Of a stretch of DNA of 64,000 nucleotides, positions 42,508 through 51,096 are shown in pieces. Position numbers and translations under genes: made by a program. The notes beneath the pieces are model-generated. The model made no database searches, was not told where the DNA came from, and saw only the letters and a list, made by a program, of their open reading frames with translations. Every line of letters starts with the position of its first letter. The stretch's first letter is position 1. The stretch is from assembly GCA_947632025.1 (NCBI GenBank), contig CANRNN010000008.1, positions 1 through 64,000 of the forward strand, read 5' to 3'. The DNA comes from an uncultured Clostridia bacterium. Lineage in GTDB: Bacteria > Bacillota > Clostridia > Oscillospirales > Ruminococcaceae.

Positions 42508-42624
42508 CGTGTATATATCACGCCCCGATAAAAAAATGAAGTGACCCCATTTTTCCATTCTCCATTATAATAACATTATATCACTATATCTTTAATTTGT
42601 CAAGTGTATAAATGTAATTAGACA

Positions 42625-42642
42625 TTATAAAATATTTTATAA
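42625..42642. promoter_or_regulatory. 18-bp AT palindrome before Xre regulator 2
   Basis: TTATAAAATATTTTATAA is a perfect palindrome 18 bases before the start codon and overlaps a possible TATAAT. Candidate autoregulatory site. Confidence 0.4.
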
Positions 42643-42660
42643 TAAAATGGGGGTATTTTT

Positions 42661-42957
42661 ATGAATATTGCACAAAGATTGATAGAACTCCGCGAAAAGC
42701 GCGGCATTACCACAAATAAACTTGCAAATCTTGCGGGAATTTCGCAGAGCCATCTGCGTGAGATAGAACTCGGAATGAGGAATCCGACGGTAGACACCCT
42801 CTCTTATTTTTGTGACGCGCTTGGCGTAAGCCTTGAAGAATTTTTTTGTGAAGAAAAACGCGAGCTTGACCCCGCGCTTCTCACTTCTCTTAAAAAACTG
42901 ACCCCCGAACAGCAGCAGACGCTTGCGGACTTTTTAAGGTCTGTCGAAAAGAAATGA
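42661..42957 (+). CDS. Xre-family regulator 2 (SinR-like)
   Basis: The 98-residue protein has an N-terminal HTH (RLIELREKRGITTNKLANLA, GISQSHLREIELGMRNPTVD and TLSYFCDALGVSLEEFF). A C-terminal helix pair (LTPEQQQTLADFLRSVE) could be a dimer or anti-repressor contact, as in SinR-type proteins. The start is ATG 42661, with GGGGG upstream. Target unknown. Confidence 0.82.
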   Translation: MNIAQRLIELREKRGITTNKLANLAGISQSHLREIELGMRNPTVDTLSYFCDALGVSLEEFFCEEKRELDPALLTSLKKLTPEQQQTLADFLRSVEKK

Positions 42958-42985
42958 CCCCCGAAATCGGGGGTCTTATTTATTT
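42956..42985. terminator. Bidirectional terminator between Xre 2 and jag
   Basis: A perfect 8-bp stem GACCCCCG/CGGGGGTC (42956-42963 with 42968-42975) with T-rich sequence on the plus side and a weaker tract on the minus side. Confidence 0.78.
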
Positions 42986-42987
42986 TA

Positions 42988-43962
42988 TTAAAGCTCGATT
43001 TTTCCGTAAAGCGTTGCGTTTTTCTCCGTATCCACGGTTTCCTTTGAAAACTCGCCCGCGTCAGCGTTTTCGTCGGGCTGATACTGCGAACGCTTGTACT
43101 CGCGTTCAAAGCTTGTGGAGAATCCTCCCGACTTGCGGTAGTTTCTTGTATTTGCTCCGTCGGAAGAGCCGCGACGACCGCCGGAACGTCTGTGGCTGTC
43201 GTATTTCGGCTTATCCGCGTAGATAACTACTTTTCTGTACGGCTCTGTTCCTGTCGAACGACTGGACACGCCATCTATTTCTGCCACGCAGCTGTGGATT
43301 ATTCTTCTTTCGTAGGGATTCATAGGTTCGAGAGCTATTTTTCTGCCCTGCTTTATGACCTTTGCGGCTGTTTTTCTTGCGAGAGATTCGAGCGTTTCGC
43401 TTCTCTTGTCGCGGTAGCCGTTGCAGTCAAGTGAGATCCTGCAAAAGCTCTCTTCCGAGCGATTTGACGCAAGGATAGTAAGGTATTGCAGGCTGTCGAG
43501 AGTTTCGCCGCGCTTTCCGATAACTATTCCGAGCTTTTCGCCCGTTATATCGAGGACGACGCTTCCGCCGCGTTTTACCGGAGTTATAGTAAATCCCTCC
43601 AGACCCAGCGCGTTCAGCACGTCCGTCAGATATTTCAGAGCCATCTGCACTTTAAGGCTTGAATTTACGTCAAAATCTTCCGGCAGCTGAGTGTCTTCCG
43701 ATTCTTCTTCATTTTCCTCCGTCAAGGTGTTGAACTCCTCGGTTTCGTCCTCCTCGTTACGGACTTCTTCTGTTTTTTCGGTTTCGACCACGGCGGGCTC
43801 ATATATAGCCTTTACACGTGCTTCGCCTTTTATAGCTCCGAAAATAGACTTTCTCGGCTGTTCGAGAATTTCAAATTCTATATCGTCCTCGTCCGCGCCG
43901 AACTCCTGCGCGGCAAGTGCTTTTGCCTCGTCTACCGTTTTAGCCCTGAATTCTTTTTCCAT
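42988..43962 (-). CDS. jag: RNA-binding protein Jag/KhpB
   Basis: The 324-residue protein is last in the rpmH operon. It has an N-terminal Jag_N domain (MEKEFRAKTVDEAKALAAQE, then LEQPRKSIFGAIKGEARVKA). A long acidic linker (about 75-120) precedes a KH domain (VVLDITGEKLGIVIGKRGET) and an R3H domain (ALEPMNPYERRIIHSCVAEI). A low-complexity Arg/Ser/Gly-rich tail follows from about 270. Jag/KhpB acts with KhpA in RNA binding linked to cell elongation and division. ATG 43962 has GGGGAAG upstream. Confidence 0.93.
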   Translation of the reverse strand: MEKEFRAKTVDEAKALAAQEFGADEDDIEFEILEQPRKSIFGAIKGEARVKAIYEPAVVETEKTEEVRNEEDETEEFNTLTEENEEESEDTQLPEDFDVNSSLKVQMALKYLTDVLNALGLEGFTITPVKRGGSVVLDITGEKLGIVIGKRGETLDSLQYLTILASNRSEESFCRISLDCNGYRDKRSETLESLARKTAAKVIKQGRKIALEPMNPYERRIIHSCVAEIDGVSSRSTGTEPYRKVVIYADKPKYDSHRRSGGRRGSSDGANTRNYRKSGGFSTSFEREYKRSQYQPDENADAGEFSKETVDTEKNATLYGKIEL

Positions 43963-43988
43963 AGTATTCTTCCCCTTTCCGAAGGCGA

Positions 43989-45449
43989 TCAATCCTCGTC
44001 GTCCTCGTCCTCATTATATTCCTCGCCGTACTTTTCGGCATCTTCGCGTCGTGCCTGTGCGAGTTTACGGCGGTTTATTTCTTTCTGTTTCCTGCTTTCT
44101 TCTGCTGTAATGTTCGGAGTTTTCCCGGTACGGGCGGCTATCTGTTTGCTTTTAGCGTCTATTTCCGCCTGAGCCTGAGCTTTCAGTTTGTTGGGATTAA
44201 AGAAGAAATTGAGCAGCACCGACTGTAAGATTCCGATAGCGTAGCTTATCGTCCAGTAGAAGCCCGCTCCTGCCGGAAGCGTGAATGCTATCCACAGCGA
44301 CATAAACGGCATAATATACATGGTTATCTTCATAGGACCCATTGCCGAAGCCGTTTCCGGGCTGTTCTTTGTCATTATCCTGTTGGAGATTATCGTCTGG
44401 AGAAGCGACATTACAAACGACAGTATCGGAACAAGTATCATCGGGAATCCCATATGATTCTTCGGAACCTGTCCGAGCGGGATACCGACGAAATTCATAT
44501 TGCTGTGAAGTTCCTCAAGCTCCGCTCTTAACTCCGGACGGATAACGATCTCACGGAAAGCGTTCTTGTATGTGAAATTATCGGTGACTGTACCGAAACA
44601 TTCGAGCGAGTAAAGCTCTCTCTGCATTGAAGAGGTCGCCATAAACACTGATCCGTTGGTGCTTGACGCGCTGTACGTTCCGTAGCTTGCGTTAGCATTC
44701 GACAGCATATCTGTTGTATACTTTGAAAAGCTGTGAGCCGAACGGTAGGCGTTATTTTCGTTCTCGTCGGCTATTCCTTTCAGAGCCTCTGTTTCCTCGT
44801 CCGTAATACGGTACATATCGGTATCGGCGATAGTCTTGGCTTTTTTCTTCTTTTCGGAGGGATCGGTGTTATACGCCTCGGCTACTGCTTTCTTAAACGT
44901 ATTGGTAATTATCTTCACGCTGCCAGTATCGAGCGACTTTAATACGGAAACATCGACAGCTTCTTTCCCGTCGGAAAGGCAGTGTTGGTTGTAGTAGTCG
45001 ATAATTATTTCCGCGTCTGTCATAATTTCCTTGTGACGCTCCTGTGCCGCAACGGGGAGGGCGTTCACCTCGTCGTCCGTTAGTACGGCTTCTTCCGCGA
45101 AGAATGCCGTGACCTCAACGCCGTAGGCTTCCTGTGCCATCTCGATTATTTTTTCCTTATTCATATGGACAATATGCGTAAGCGGCTTGTAGACTACGTC
45201 AATGACTCCGAAAAGAATAAGGAACGACAGCAATATAGTGCCGCAGCCCGACATAGGCTTATATCCCTGCTGTTGGAGCTTTAGTATCTCCTCGCTTTGC
45301 TTTTCGCGGTTGTTGGCGTATTTCTGCTGGATCTCCATCATTTTCGGCTGGAAGATCGCGGTTTTTGCGGAATCTTTCTGCTGTTTTATGGAGAAAGGCA
45401 GCAGCGCCAGCTTCACGATTAACGTGAAGATAAGTATTGCCACGCCCAC
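43989..45449 (-). CDS. yidC: YidC/Oxa1 membrane protein insertase (start codon unusual)
   Basis: The YidC-type insertase places proteins in the membrane with or without Sec. It shows VAILIFTLIVKLALLPFSIK (TM1 with the charged hairpin after it), LSFLILFGVIDVVY, FPMILVPILSFVMSLLQTII and GFYWTISYAIGILQSVLLNF, plus a long insertion (about 90-270) between early TMs and a basic C-terminal tail. GTG 45449 is the first standard start, but the frame is open upstream and encodes the amphipathic N-terminal helix expected in the family (FIYSLIGTPLGYLLYFIYKF). A stop at 45531 leaves only ATA 45527 (GAGGG upstream) or CTG 45509 as starts for the full protein. Confidence 0.88.
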   Translation of the reverse strand: MGVAILIFTLIVKLALLPFSIKQQKDSAKTAIFQPKMMEIQQKYANNREKQSEEILKLQQQGYKPMSGCGTILLSFLILFGVIDVVYKPLTHIVHMNKEKIIEMAQEAYGVEVTAFFAEEAVLTDDEVNALPVAAQERHKEIMTDAEIIIDYYNQHCLSDGKEAVDVSVLKSLDTGSVKIITNTFKKAVAEAYNTDPSEKKKKAKTIADTDMYRITDEETEALKGIADENENNAYRSAHSFSKYTTDMLSNANASYGTYSASSTNGSVFMATSSMQRELYSLECFGTVTDNFTYKNAFREIVIRPELRAELEELHSNMNFVGIPLGQVPKNHMGFPMILVPILSFVMSLLQTIISNRIMTKNSPETASAMGPMKITMYIMPFMSLWIAFTLPAGAGFYWTISYAIGILQSVLLNFFFNPNKLKAQAQAEIDAKSKQIAARTGKTPNITAEESRKQKEINRRKLAQARREDAEKYGEEYNEDEDDED

Positions 45450-45602
45450 GTTTGAGCATATGAACTTGTAAATGAAATACAGTAAGTAGCCGAGCGGCGT
45501 TCCTATCAGACTATATATGAATTGTATAACTCACACACCCTCTCTTCCGGTCTTTGCCGGAAATTTGTCTACACATAACATAGTTAGTTGTTATAAATAT
45601 AT

Positions 45603-45896
45603 TCAATCCGCGTCGTCCCAACCCGAAAAATCGGCGTCGGGAAATTTTTTCGACACGGTATACTTTTCCGGACGAAAGCAGAACTTTTCCGGCACGGGGT
45701 CATACCCGCTGTTTCCGAAAGGATTGCACCGGAAAATCCTCCATAATGTTAAATAACCGCCCTTAACCGCCCCGAACCTCCGTATGGCTGTAAGCCCGTA
45801 CTCGGAGCAAGTCGGATAAAAGCGGCAACAAGGCGGCAAGATCTTTGACAGCGTTAGTCTATACAGCTTTATAATTCCCAAAAAAACATATTTCAT
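45603..45896 (-). CDS. yidD: Membrane protein insertion efficiency factor YidD
   Basis: The 97-residue protein has the signature LPPCCRFYPTCSEYGLTAIR and LWRIFRCNPFGNSGYDPVP of YidD. It is an amphipathic peripheral membrane protein that assists YidC. The start overlaps the rnpA stop. The C-terminal tail ends in acidic residues and is slightly longer than usual. Confidence 0.93.
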   Translation of the reverse strand: MKYVFLGIIKLYRLTLSKILPPCCRFYPTCSEYGLTAIRRFGAVKGGYLTLWRIFRCNPFGNSGYDPVPEKFCFRPEKYTVSKKFPDADFSGWDDAD

Positions 45897-46246
45897 TGCA
45901 ATTTCGGCAGAACATTCTTTTTCATAAGATTTAAAATCTGCTGCATTTTTAGCGTCGGCGTTTTAACCCTCGCGACGAACACGAAATCAAATCGCCTGTC
46001 GGTTTGCTGCTTGATAGTCGGGTCTATAAGGCGGAAAGCCTCTCTGATTATCCGCCTTGCCCGATTCCGTTTGACCGCGTTCCCTATCTTTTTTCCTGTT
46101 ACTATCCCAAGGCGGTTCCTGCCGGCACGGCGCGGTCTGATATAGCACACAAACCCGCCGCACACGACGCTTTCGCCCTTCTTGAACAGGTAGGTGAAAT
46201 CGCGGTTGCTTTTGATTACGACATACCGTTTCCTGTACTTAGACAT
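45893..46246 (-). CDS. rnpA: Ribonuclease P protein component
   Basis: The 117-residue basic protein has the RnpA core GIVTGKKIGNAVKRNRARRI and IREAFRL, preceded by KSNRDFTYLFKKGES. It binds the RNase P RNA to mature tRNA 5' ends. It lies between rpmH and yidD in the canonical operon. The ATG start follows rpmH by about 20 bases. Confidence 0.95.
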   Translation of the reverse strand: MSKYRKRYVVIKSNRDFTYLFKKGESVVCGGFVCYIRPRRAGRNRLGIVTGKKIGNAVKRNRARRIIREAFRLIDPTIKQQTDRRFDFVFVARVKTPTLKMQQILNLMKKNVLPKLQ

Positions 46247-46267
46247 TTCAAAATCCGGCAGTTTTTA

Positions 46268-46402
46268 TCAATAGCTGAGTCTTTTCCTGCCCTTTGCACG
46301 GCGGCGGGCAAGTACCTTTCTTCCGTTCTTGGTTGCCATTCTCTTCATAAAGCCATGCTCGTGCTTTCTCTGGAGCTTCTTGGGCTGATATGTTCTTTTC
46401 AT
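46268..46402 (-). CDS. rpmH: 50S ribosomal protein L34
   Basis: A 44-residue highly basic protein, [20 protein letters not shown] followed by [20 protein letters not shown] and RLSY, is a canonical L34. It has GGAGG before the ATG. It is the first gene of rpmH-rnpA-yidD-yidC-jag. In many bacteria dnaA and the origin lie just upstream, but here coaX is found and no DnaA-box cluster was seen. Confidence 0.97.
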   Translation of the reverse strand: MKRTYQPKKLQRKHEHGFMKRMATKNGRKVLARRRAKGRKRLSY

Positions 46403-46477
46403 CGAGTAATTCCTCCTTCTGTGAATTTTATATCTTTTTCGGGACGCAACTATCCCTATAGATACTCATACCTTAAT

Positions 46478-46506
46478 ATTATAAAACATTTACAAGCCCT
46501 TGTCAA
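46478..46506 (-). promoter_or_regulatory. Promoter of rpmH operon
   Basis: On the minus strand TTGACA (46506-46501), 17-base spacer, TATAAT (46483-46478). Confidence 0.8.
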
Positions 46507-46588
46507 GGGGTTTTTGAAATTTTCGTATATTTTTTCAAAACTTTTGCACTCACGCGCGAGTATTTGAGCAATAATTTTCGCCACGCTC

Positions 46589-46617
46589 TTGAAATCCGGA
46601 AAGAGATGTGGTATAAT
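46589..46617 (+). promoter_or_regulatory. Promoter of coaX
   Basis: TTGAAA (46589-46594), 17-base spacer ending TGTGG, TATAAT (46612-46617). Confidence 0.75.
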
Positions 46618-46685
46618 AATGTTGTGGACGGAAAACAGATAATGAATGTTTTACATTATCCGTCAAAAAGGAGCATTTGGCGTTT

Positions 46686-47459
46686 ATGATCCTTACTATC
46701 GACGTGGGCAACACAAATACCGTTTTCGGCGGGTTTGATGATGCCGATAAGTACATTTTTGAATCGCGCATTTCTACGGGAACTTTCCGTATGGCGGACG
46801 AGTACGCCATAACTGTCGCGGATATACTCGAACTGTATAAAATTGACCGCTCGGAAATTACGGGGGCAATTATGTCCTCAGTGGTGCCGCCCGTCACCAT
46901 TCAGCTTAAAGCCGCCATAGAAAAAATACTCGGCTGCCGCGTTATGACCGTAAGCCCCGGAATAAAAACGGGTCTTAACATACGCATTGACGAGCCTGCG
47001 TCCTTGGGCGCGGATATGGCTGCCGTGGCGGTGGGCGCAAAGGAAAATTACCCGCTGCCCGCTATAGTTATCGACCTCGGTACGGCTACAAAAATACTCG
47101 CTGTGGATAAAACAGGCGCGTTTATCGGCGGAATAATCTCGCCGGGCGTGAAGATCTCTTCGGAGGCTCTCGCCGAAAGAACGGCTTCCCTTCCGCTTAT
47201 CGGCGTCACCAACGAGCCTATAAAAAAGGTCATCGGCACGAACACCATAGATTGTATGCGGTCGGGATTGCTGTACGGGACGGCGTTTATGCTCGACGGT
47301 ATGATAGAGAGCTTCGAGCGCGAGATCGGCGAAAAATGCACCGTTATCGCGACGGGCGGTTTTTCGGGAGTTATCAAGCCGCTCTGCAAAACGGACTTCA
47401 TACTCGACGAAAATCTTATTATGAAAGGTCTTCTCGGAATTTACAAGAAGAACAAATGA
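46686..47459 (+). CDS. coaX: Type III pantothenate kinase
   Basis: The 257-residue protein phosphorylates pantothenate, the first step of CoA synthesis. It has the ASKHA phosphate motif LTIDVGNTNTVFGG at the start, GADMAAVAVGAKENYPLPAI near 115, then VIDLGTATKILAVDKTGAFI and GGIISPGVKISSEALAERTA. ATG 46686 begins at the conserved MILTIDVGNT; a TTG three codons upstream is too near the AAAGGAG. It is followed by an ECF transporter S component that may import its substrate. Confidence 0.93.
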   Translation: MILTIDVGNTNTVFGGFDDADKYIFESRISTGTFRMADEYAITVADILELYKIDRSEITGAIMSSVVPPVTIQLKAAIEKILGCRVMTVSPGIKTGLNIRIDEPASLGADMAAVAVGAKENYPLPAIVIDLGTATKILAVDKTGAFIGGIISPGVKISSEALAERTASLPLIGVTNEPIKKVIGTNTIDCMRSGLLYGTAFMLDGMIESFEREIGEKCTVIATGGFSGVIKPLCKTDFILDENLIMKGLLGIYKKNK

Positions 47460-47542
47460 TTTTGGGGTCTGCGGGAGTTATCCCGTAAATATATACCCGC
47501 GGTACATCGGATAAGCTCCGAGTGCCAGCAAAGGAGTTTCTT

Positions 47543-48154
47543 ATGGAAGAAGCAAAAAACACGCTCAAAAAGAGCAAATTCGACACGAAAACGATTGTCG
47601 GCGTCGGTATACTTACCGCTCTGGTTGTCGTTTTGCAGTTCGTGTCAATGGGACTACTTAGGTTCAGCACGTTCAGCATTACGCTGACGCTTATCCCCAT
47701 TGTCGTGGGAGCCGCGCTTTTCGGTTGGAAATGGGGCGCGTGGCTCGGAACGGTGTTTGGGGCGGCGGTGCTGCTTACGGGGGACGCGGCGGCTTTCCTC
47801 GCGCTTAATATCCCCGGAACAATCATCACCGTTCTCGTCAAAGGCGCAGCGGCGGGGCTTTGCGCAGGGCTTGCCTACAAGCTGGTTGAAAAGAAAAGCG
47901 AAATCGCGGCGGTATTTGTCGCGTCGGTGGTTGCTCCCGTTGTGAACACGGGAATATTTATTGCAGGCTGCTATATTTTCTTTTTCGACAGCATTGCGGC
48001 GGGTGCGGCAGAGGCGAATTACGGCGTTCTGCCGTTCATTCTGATTTTCTATGTCGGAACTAACTTCTTTATAGAACTCGGAACGAACCTTATTCTCAAC
48101 CCCGCGGCGGTTGCAATAATCAAACAAGGCAAGAAGTCGTTTAAGACAGTATGA
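47543..48154 (+). CDS. ECF transporter S component, possibly for pantothenate
   Basis: The 203-residue integral membrane protein has six hydrophobic segments. The order fits S components: GVGILTALVVVLQFVSMGLL, a FSITLTLIPIVVGAALFGWK segment, a GTVFGAAVLLTG loop and a C-terminal FFIELGTNLILNPAAVAIIK. S components bind vitamins and pair with the shared EcfAA'T module encoded elsewhere. Its place 84 bases after coaX makes a PanT-like pantothenate specificity likely, but this is inference. ATG 47543 has AAGGAG six bases upstream. Confidence 0.75.
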   Translation: MEEAKNTLKKSKFDTKTIVGVGILTALVVVLQFVSMGLLRFSTFSITLTLIPIVVGAALFGWKWGAWLGTVFGAAVLLTGDAAAFLALNIPGTIITVLVKGAAAGLCAGLAYKLVEKKSEIAAVFVASVVAPVVNTGIFIAGCYIFFFDSIAAGAAEANYGVLPFILIFYVGTNFFIELGTNLILNPAAVAIIKQGKKSFKTV

Positions 48155-48169
48155 AATTCACAAATAACA

Positions 48170-48213
48170 AAAAAATCCGCGCTTCGGAACGAGGCGCGGA
48201 TATTCTTATTTTA
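48170..48213. terminator. Bidirectional terminator
   Basis: The stem ATCCGCGC/GCGCGGAT (48175-48182 with 48194-48201) between the convergent ECF and dprA genes. Confidence 0.75.
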
Positions 48214-49480
48214 TCCTGTAGAAGCCGTCGGGAGAAAGCGTGATATATCCCGCTATCTCCAGCTCCATAAGCATTTGCGTCATCTCGGAATAATCAGCTC
48301 TCGCCCCCGCTATTAACGTGTCTGTGTCCGCGGGGGCGTCTTTCAGAAGCTCTATTATCTTCCGCTTATTTTCCGGAAGCTCGGAAATATCACGCTGTGC
48401 TTGTGCCGACTTTTCAGCTCTTTCGGGATTTTCCGACGACGGGAAAATATTCGGCTTGTATCCCGTTTCACGTCGGGGCAGGTCTGCCGATTCCCGCGAT
48501 CTAAGCCTGTCGAGATAAGAGAACCGATTTTTTGGATCGTGATTATTGTACACACTGAACAGCTTTTCACGTTCTTCGGCGAAGAGCCGTTTTCTTTCAT
48601 TTTCGTCAAGATCGAAATAGCTGTCGATAATATCCGCATATCCGAAAACGGGCTTTGCCCCTGCTCGGATAAGGTCGGTCGTTCCCGCAAGCTCCGCTCT
48701 GAAAATGTCGCCCGTGGGGACGCAGAAAACGTCCCTTCCCTGTTCAAACGCGTGAGCCGCCGTGATAAGAGCACCGCTTTTGATACCCGCCTCCGCTATC
48801 AGTACTCCACGGGAAAGACCCGATATCATACGGTTCCTTATGCTGAAGCTTCCGCGGCTAGTCCTCGTAAGCGGCAGCAATTCGCTTATTATACAGCCGC
48901 CGTTCGACACTATCTCGCGTTTCAGTTGAGCGTTTTCTGCGGGATAATTCACAAGTATGCCGCAGCCGAGCACGCCGACCGTCTTTCCGCCCACGCTTAA
49001 AGCCGCGCAGTGAGCCGCCGTATCGGAGCCGACAGCCATTCCGCTTACGATAACAATTCCCATAGACGCAAGCGGACGGCACACCTTATCTATGACTTCT
49101 TTCCCGTATTCCGAAACTTTCCGCGCTCCCACGCACGATATCGAAAGCGGAGCGTTCAGGCAGGAGGTATCTCCCGCTGCGAAAAGCACTGTCGGCGGGT
49201 CGGGTATTTCATTCAGCATCTGCGGATAATCGCTGTCAAGGCAGGAAATGATCTTAACATTATTTTTCGCGCAAATTCGCAGGACCTCGTTCACTGCATA
49301 TGAGCGTATCTCGCGGGCGCGGCGCTTTTCGATATCCGTAAGCTCCGTTTTGCCGTCGCGTATCGTCCTGCACGCTTCAAGAACGTCATTTCCGCATTCT
49401 TTCAGAATGTCGCGGGCTTTCTTGCTGTGCGGCTGCATTACCAGCGTAAGCCATATCCACAGTTCCCTGTCGTCAGACAT
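48206..49480 (-). CDS. dprA: DNA-processing protein DprA
   Basis: The 424-residue protein loads RecA onto incoming single-stranded DNA during transformation. It has an N-terminal helical region (1-75) and then the Rossmann-like DprA domain: SCVGARKVSEYGKEVID, IVSGMAVGSDTAAH, GVLGCGILVNYPAEN, FSIRNRMISGLS and ALITAAHAFEQGRDVFCVPT. A C-terminal winged helix (about 360-424, DTLIAGARADYSEMTQMLME) follows. It lies 27 bases after the GH13 gene on the same strand and may share its transcript. Confidence 0.93.
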   Translation of the reverse strand: MSDDRELWIWLTLVMQPHSKKARDILKECGNDVLEACRTIRDGKTELTDIEKRRAREIRSYAVNEVLRICAKNNVKIISCLDSDYPQMLNEIPDPPTVLFAAGDTSCLNAPLSISCVGARKVSEYGKEVIDKVCRPLASMGIVIVSGMAVGSDTAAHCAALSVGGKTVGVLGCGILVNYPAENAQLKREIVSNGGCIISELLPLTRTSRGSFSIRNRMISGLSRGVLIAEAGIKSGALITAAHAFEQGRDVFCVPTGDIFRAELAGTTDLIRAGAKPVFGYADIIDSYFDLDENERKRLFAEEREKLFSVYNNHDPKNRFSYLDRLRSRESADLPRRETGYKPNIFPSSENPERAEKSAQAQRDISELPENKRKIIELLKDAPADTDTLIAGARADYSEMTQMLMELEIAGYITLSPDGFYRIK

Positions 49481-49507
49481 AAGGCGCTCCTTTCGGGGTG
49501 AGGAAAA

Positions 49508-50830
49508 TTATACCTTTAAAACGGCGCAGGAGAACGCGGGCAGGGTGTATCCTCCGAGCTGCTGCTTTTCGCCGGTCAGCAGATTTTCAGCCTCTCCGCC
49601 GCAGTTAAGGTTGAACGTAAACGGCGCGCCGTCCGCATTTATAACGGTAATAAGCGTTTCGCCGTCTGCCGAACGCGAAAAAGCGTACTGGCGGTTGGTA
49701 AGCTGTACCTGTTTGTAATCTCCCTGTGACGCGGCGGGGTGATTTTTCTGGATCTCCGCAAGTGCTTTGATATGCTCGCAAAGGTCGCGGTGTCCCTCCG
49801 ACTTCATTTTTTCAAGGTCGAATTCGGGACGGAGAGCGTCGTCGCCTCCGCCGCGCTTGTCGCCCTCTATGCCGAATTCACTTCCGTAATAAACCGACGG
49901 AATGCCCGGCATCATAAACATCAGCGTGTAGATAAGCGGAAGATGCTCCTTGGTTTTGAGGATAGTCGCGACACGGGTGACGTCGTGATTGTCGACGAAT
50001 GTGTAGAGGTGCTTTCCTCTGTACAGGCACCAGTTTTCACTGCCAAACTGGCGGTTGATGGAGTGTGCTATCTCGAACATATTCATATCGTTGAACGACG
50101 AGAACAGCCCCTTATAGCACTCGTAATTCGTAACGCTGTCGAGCATCTGGTCGTTCATCCACTGGTTGTAGTCGCCGTGAAGCGTTTCTCCGAGCAGGAA
50201 GAAATCCTCCGCCAGCCACTTGCAGTGACCGCGCAGCTCCCTCAGGAAATTGTGGTCAAGGCAGTATGCCACGTCAAGGCGCAGACCGTCAATGCCGAAT
50301 TCGTTTTTCCAGTCAGTTATGCGGTCTTTTATGTACTGCTTTACCTCCGGATTGTAGAGGTTGAGCTTTACAAGCTCATAATGACCCTCCCAGCCCTCGT
50401 AGTAGAATCCGTCGTTGTAGTTGGAGTTGCCCTCGCGGACGTGGAACCAGTCCTTTTTGGAGCTTCCGAGCTTATGCTCGCGCACATCCATAAATTCCGT
50501 AAAATCGCGTCCGACGTGATTAAAAACTCCGTCCACGATAACTTTTATTCCGTTTTCGTGGAGTGCGTCGCACACCTTCTTAAAGTCCTCGTTCGTTCCC
50601 AGACGGCGGTCGATAGTCTTGTAGTCGATGGTGTCGTATCCGTGCGCCACGCTCTCAAATACAGGACCGAAATAGACGGCATTACAGCCGAGGTCTTTGA
50701 TATGCGGGATATCGTCAATGAGCTTTAAGATCTTATGTGTCGGCTCACTTGTCCTGTCGTTCACACGGGGACAGCCGAAGTACCCTATGGGGTAAATGTG
50801 ATAAAATACCGCGTTTTCAAACCAATTCAT
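49508..50830 (-). CDS. GH13 alpha-amylase-family enzyme, intracellular
   Basis: The 440-residue protein is a compact GH13 with no signal peptide. The conserved regions are VIVDGVFNHVG (I), GLRLDVAYC (II, nucleophile Asp), FFLLGETLHG (III, Glu) and TFVDNHDVTR (IV, Asp). It starts directly at the barrel (NAVFYHIYPIGYFGCP) and ends with a short C-terminal beta domain. It probably acts on maltodextrins or glycogen fragments in the cytosol with the phosphorylase and the other GH13 enzyme; the exact specificity is open. ATG 50830 has AAGGAG nine bases upstream. Confidence 0.85.
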   Translation of the reverse strand: MNWFENAVFYHIYPIGYFGCPRVNDRTSEPTHKILKLIDDIPHIKDLGCNAVYFGPVFESVAHGYDTIDYKTIDRRLGTNEDFKKVCDALHENGIKVIVDGVFNHVGRDFTEFMDVREHKLGSSKKDWFHVREGNSNYNDGFYYEGWEGHYELVKLNLYNPEVKQYIKDRITDWKNEFGIDGLRLDVAYCLDHNFLRELRGHCKWLAEDFFLLGETLHGDYNQWMNDQMLDSVTNYECYKGLFSSFNDMNMFEIAHSINRQFGSENWCLYRGKHLYTFVDNHDVTRVATILKTKEHLPLIYTLMFMMPGIPSVYYGSEFGIEGDKRGGGDDALRPEFDLEKMKSEGHRDLCEHIKALAEIQKNHPAASQGDYKQVQLTNRQYAFSRSADGETLITVINADGAPFTFNLNCGGEAENLLTGEKQQLGGYTLPAFSCAVLKV

Positions 50831-50879
50831 CTGCAAATTCTCCTTGAAATTATTGTTTTTTGAGAAAAATTCCTATAAT

Positions 50880-50908
50880 ATTATACCACTAATGTGTGAT
50901 TTTGTCAA
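50880..50908 (-). promoter_or_regulatory. Promoter of GH13-dprA
   Basis: On the minus strand TTGACA (50908-50903), 17-base spacer, TATAAT (50885-50880). Confidence 0.75.
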
Positions 50909-50977
50909 GAGTTTGTGCAATTTTTATATTTTTTTCAACATTCGTGGAAATTTTCTGAAAAAATATACAAAAATCCC

Positions 50978-51006
50978 TTGAAATTCAGGAAAAAATGTGT
51001 TATAAT
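50978..51006 (+). promoter_or_regulatory. Promoter of GGDEF-EAL gene
   Basis: TTGAAA (50978-50983), 17-base spacer ending TGTGT, TATAAT (51001-51006). Confidence 0.75.
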
Positions 51007-51096
51007 AATTATAAGTATAAGTAGGGGAATTGTGTGAAAAAATGGAATAAAAACATCGGAAATTAAGTTCTTACAGCTGCAAAGGGGTGCTTGTTT

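Noticed and set aside
46403..46685. Replication origin expected near rpmH
   Set aside because: No dnaA gene and no cluster of TTATNCACA boxes is present; the spacer holds two promoters only.
47460..47542. Riboswitch before the ECF S component
   Set aside because: The spacer of about 80 bases is too short and shows no recognised vitamin-binding aptamer pattern.
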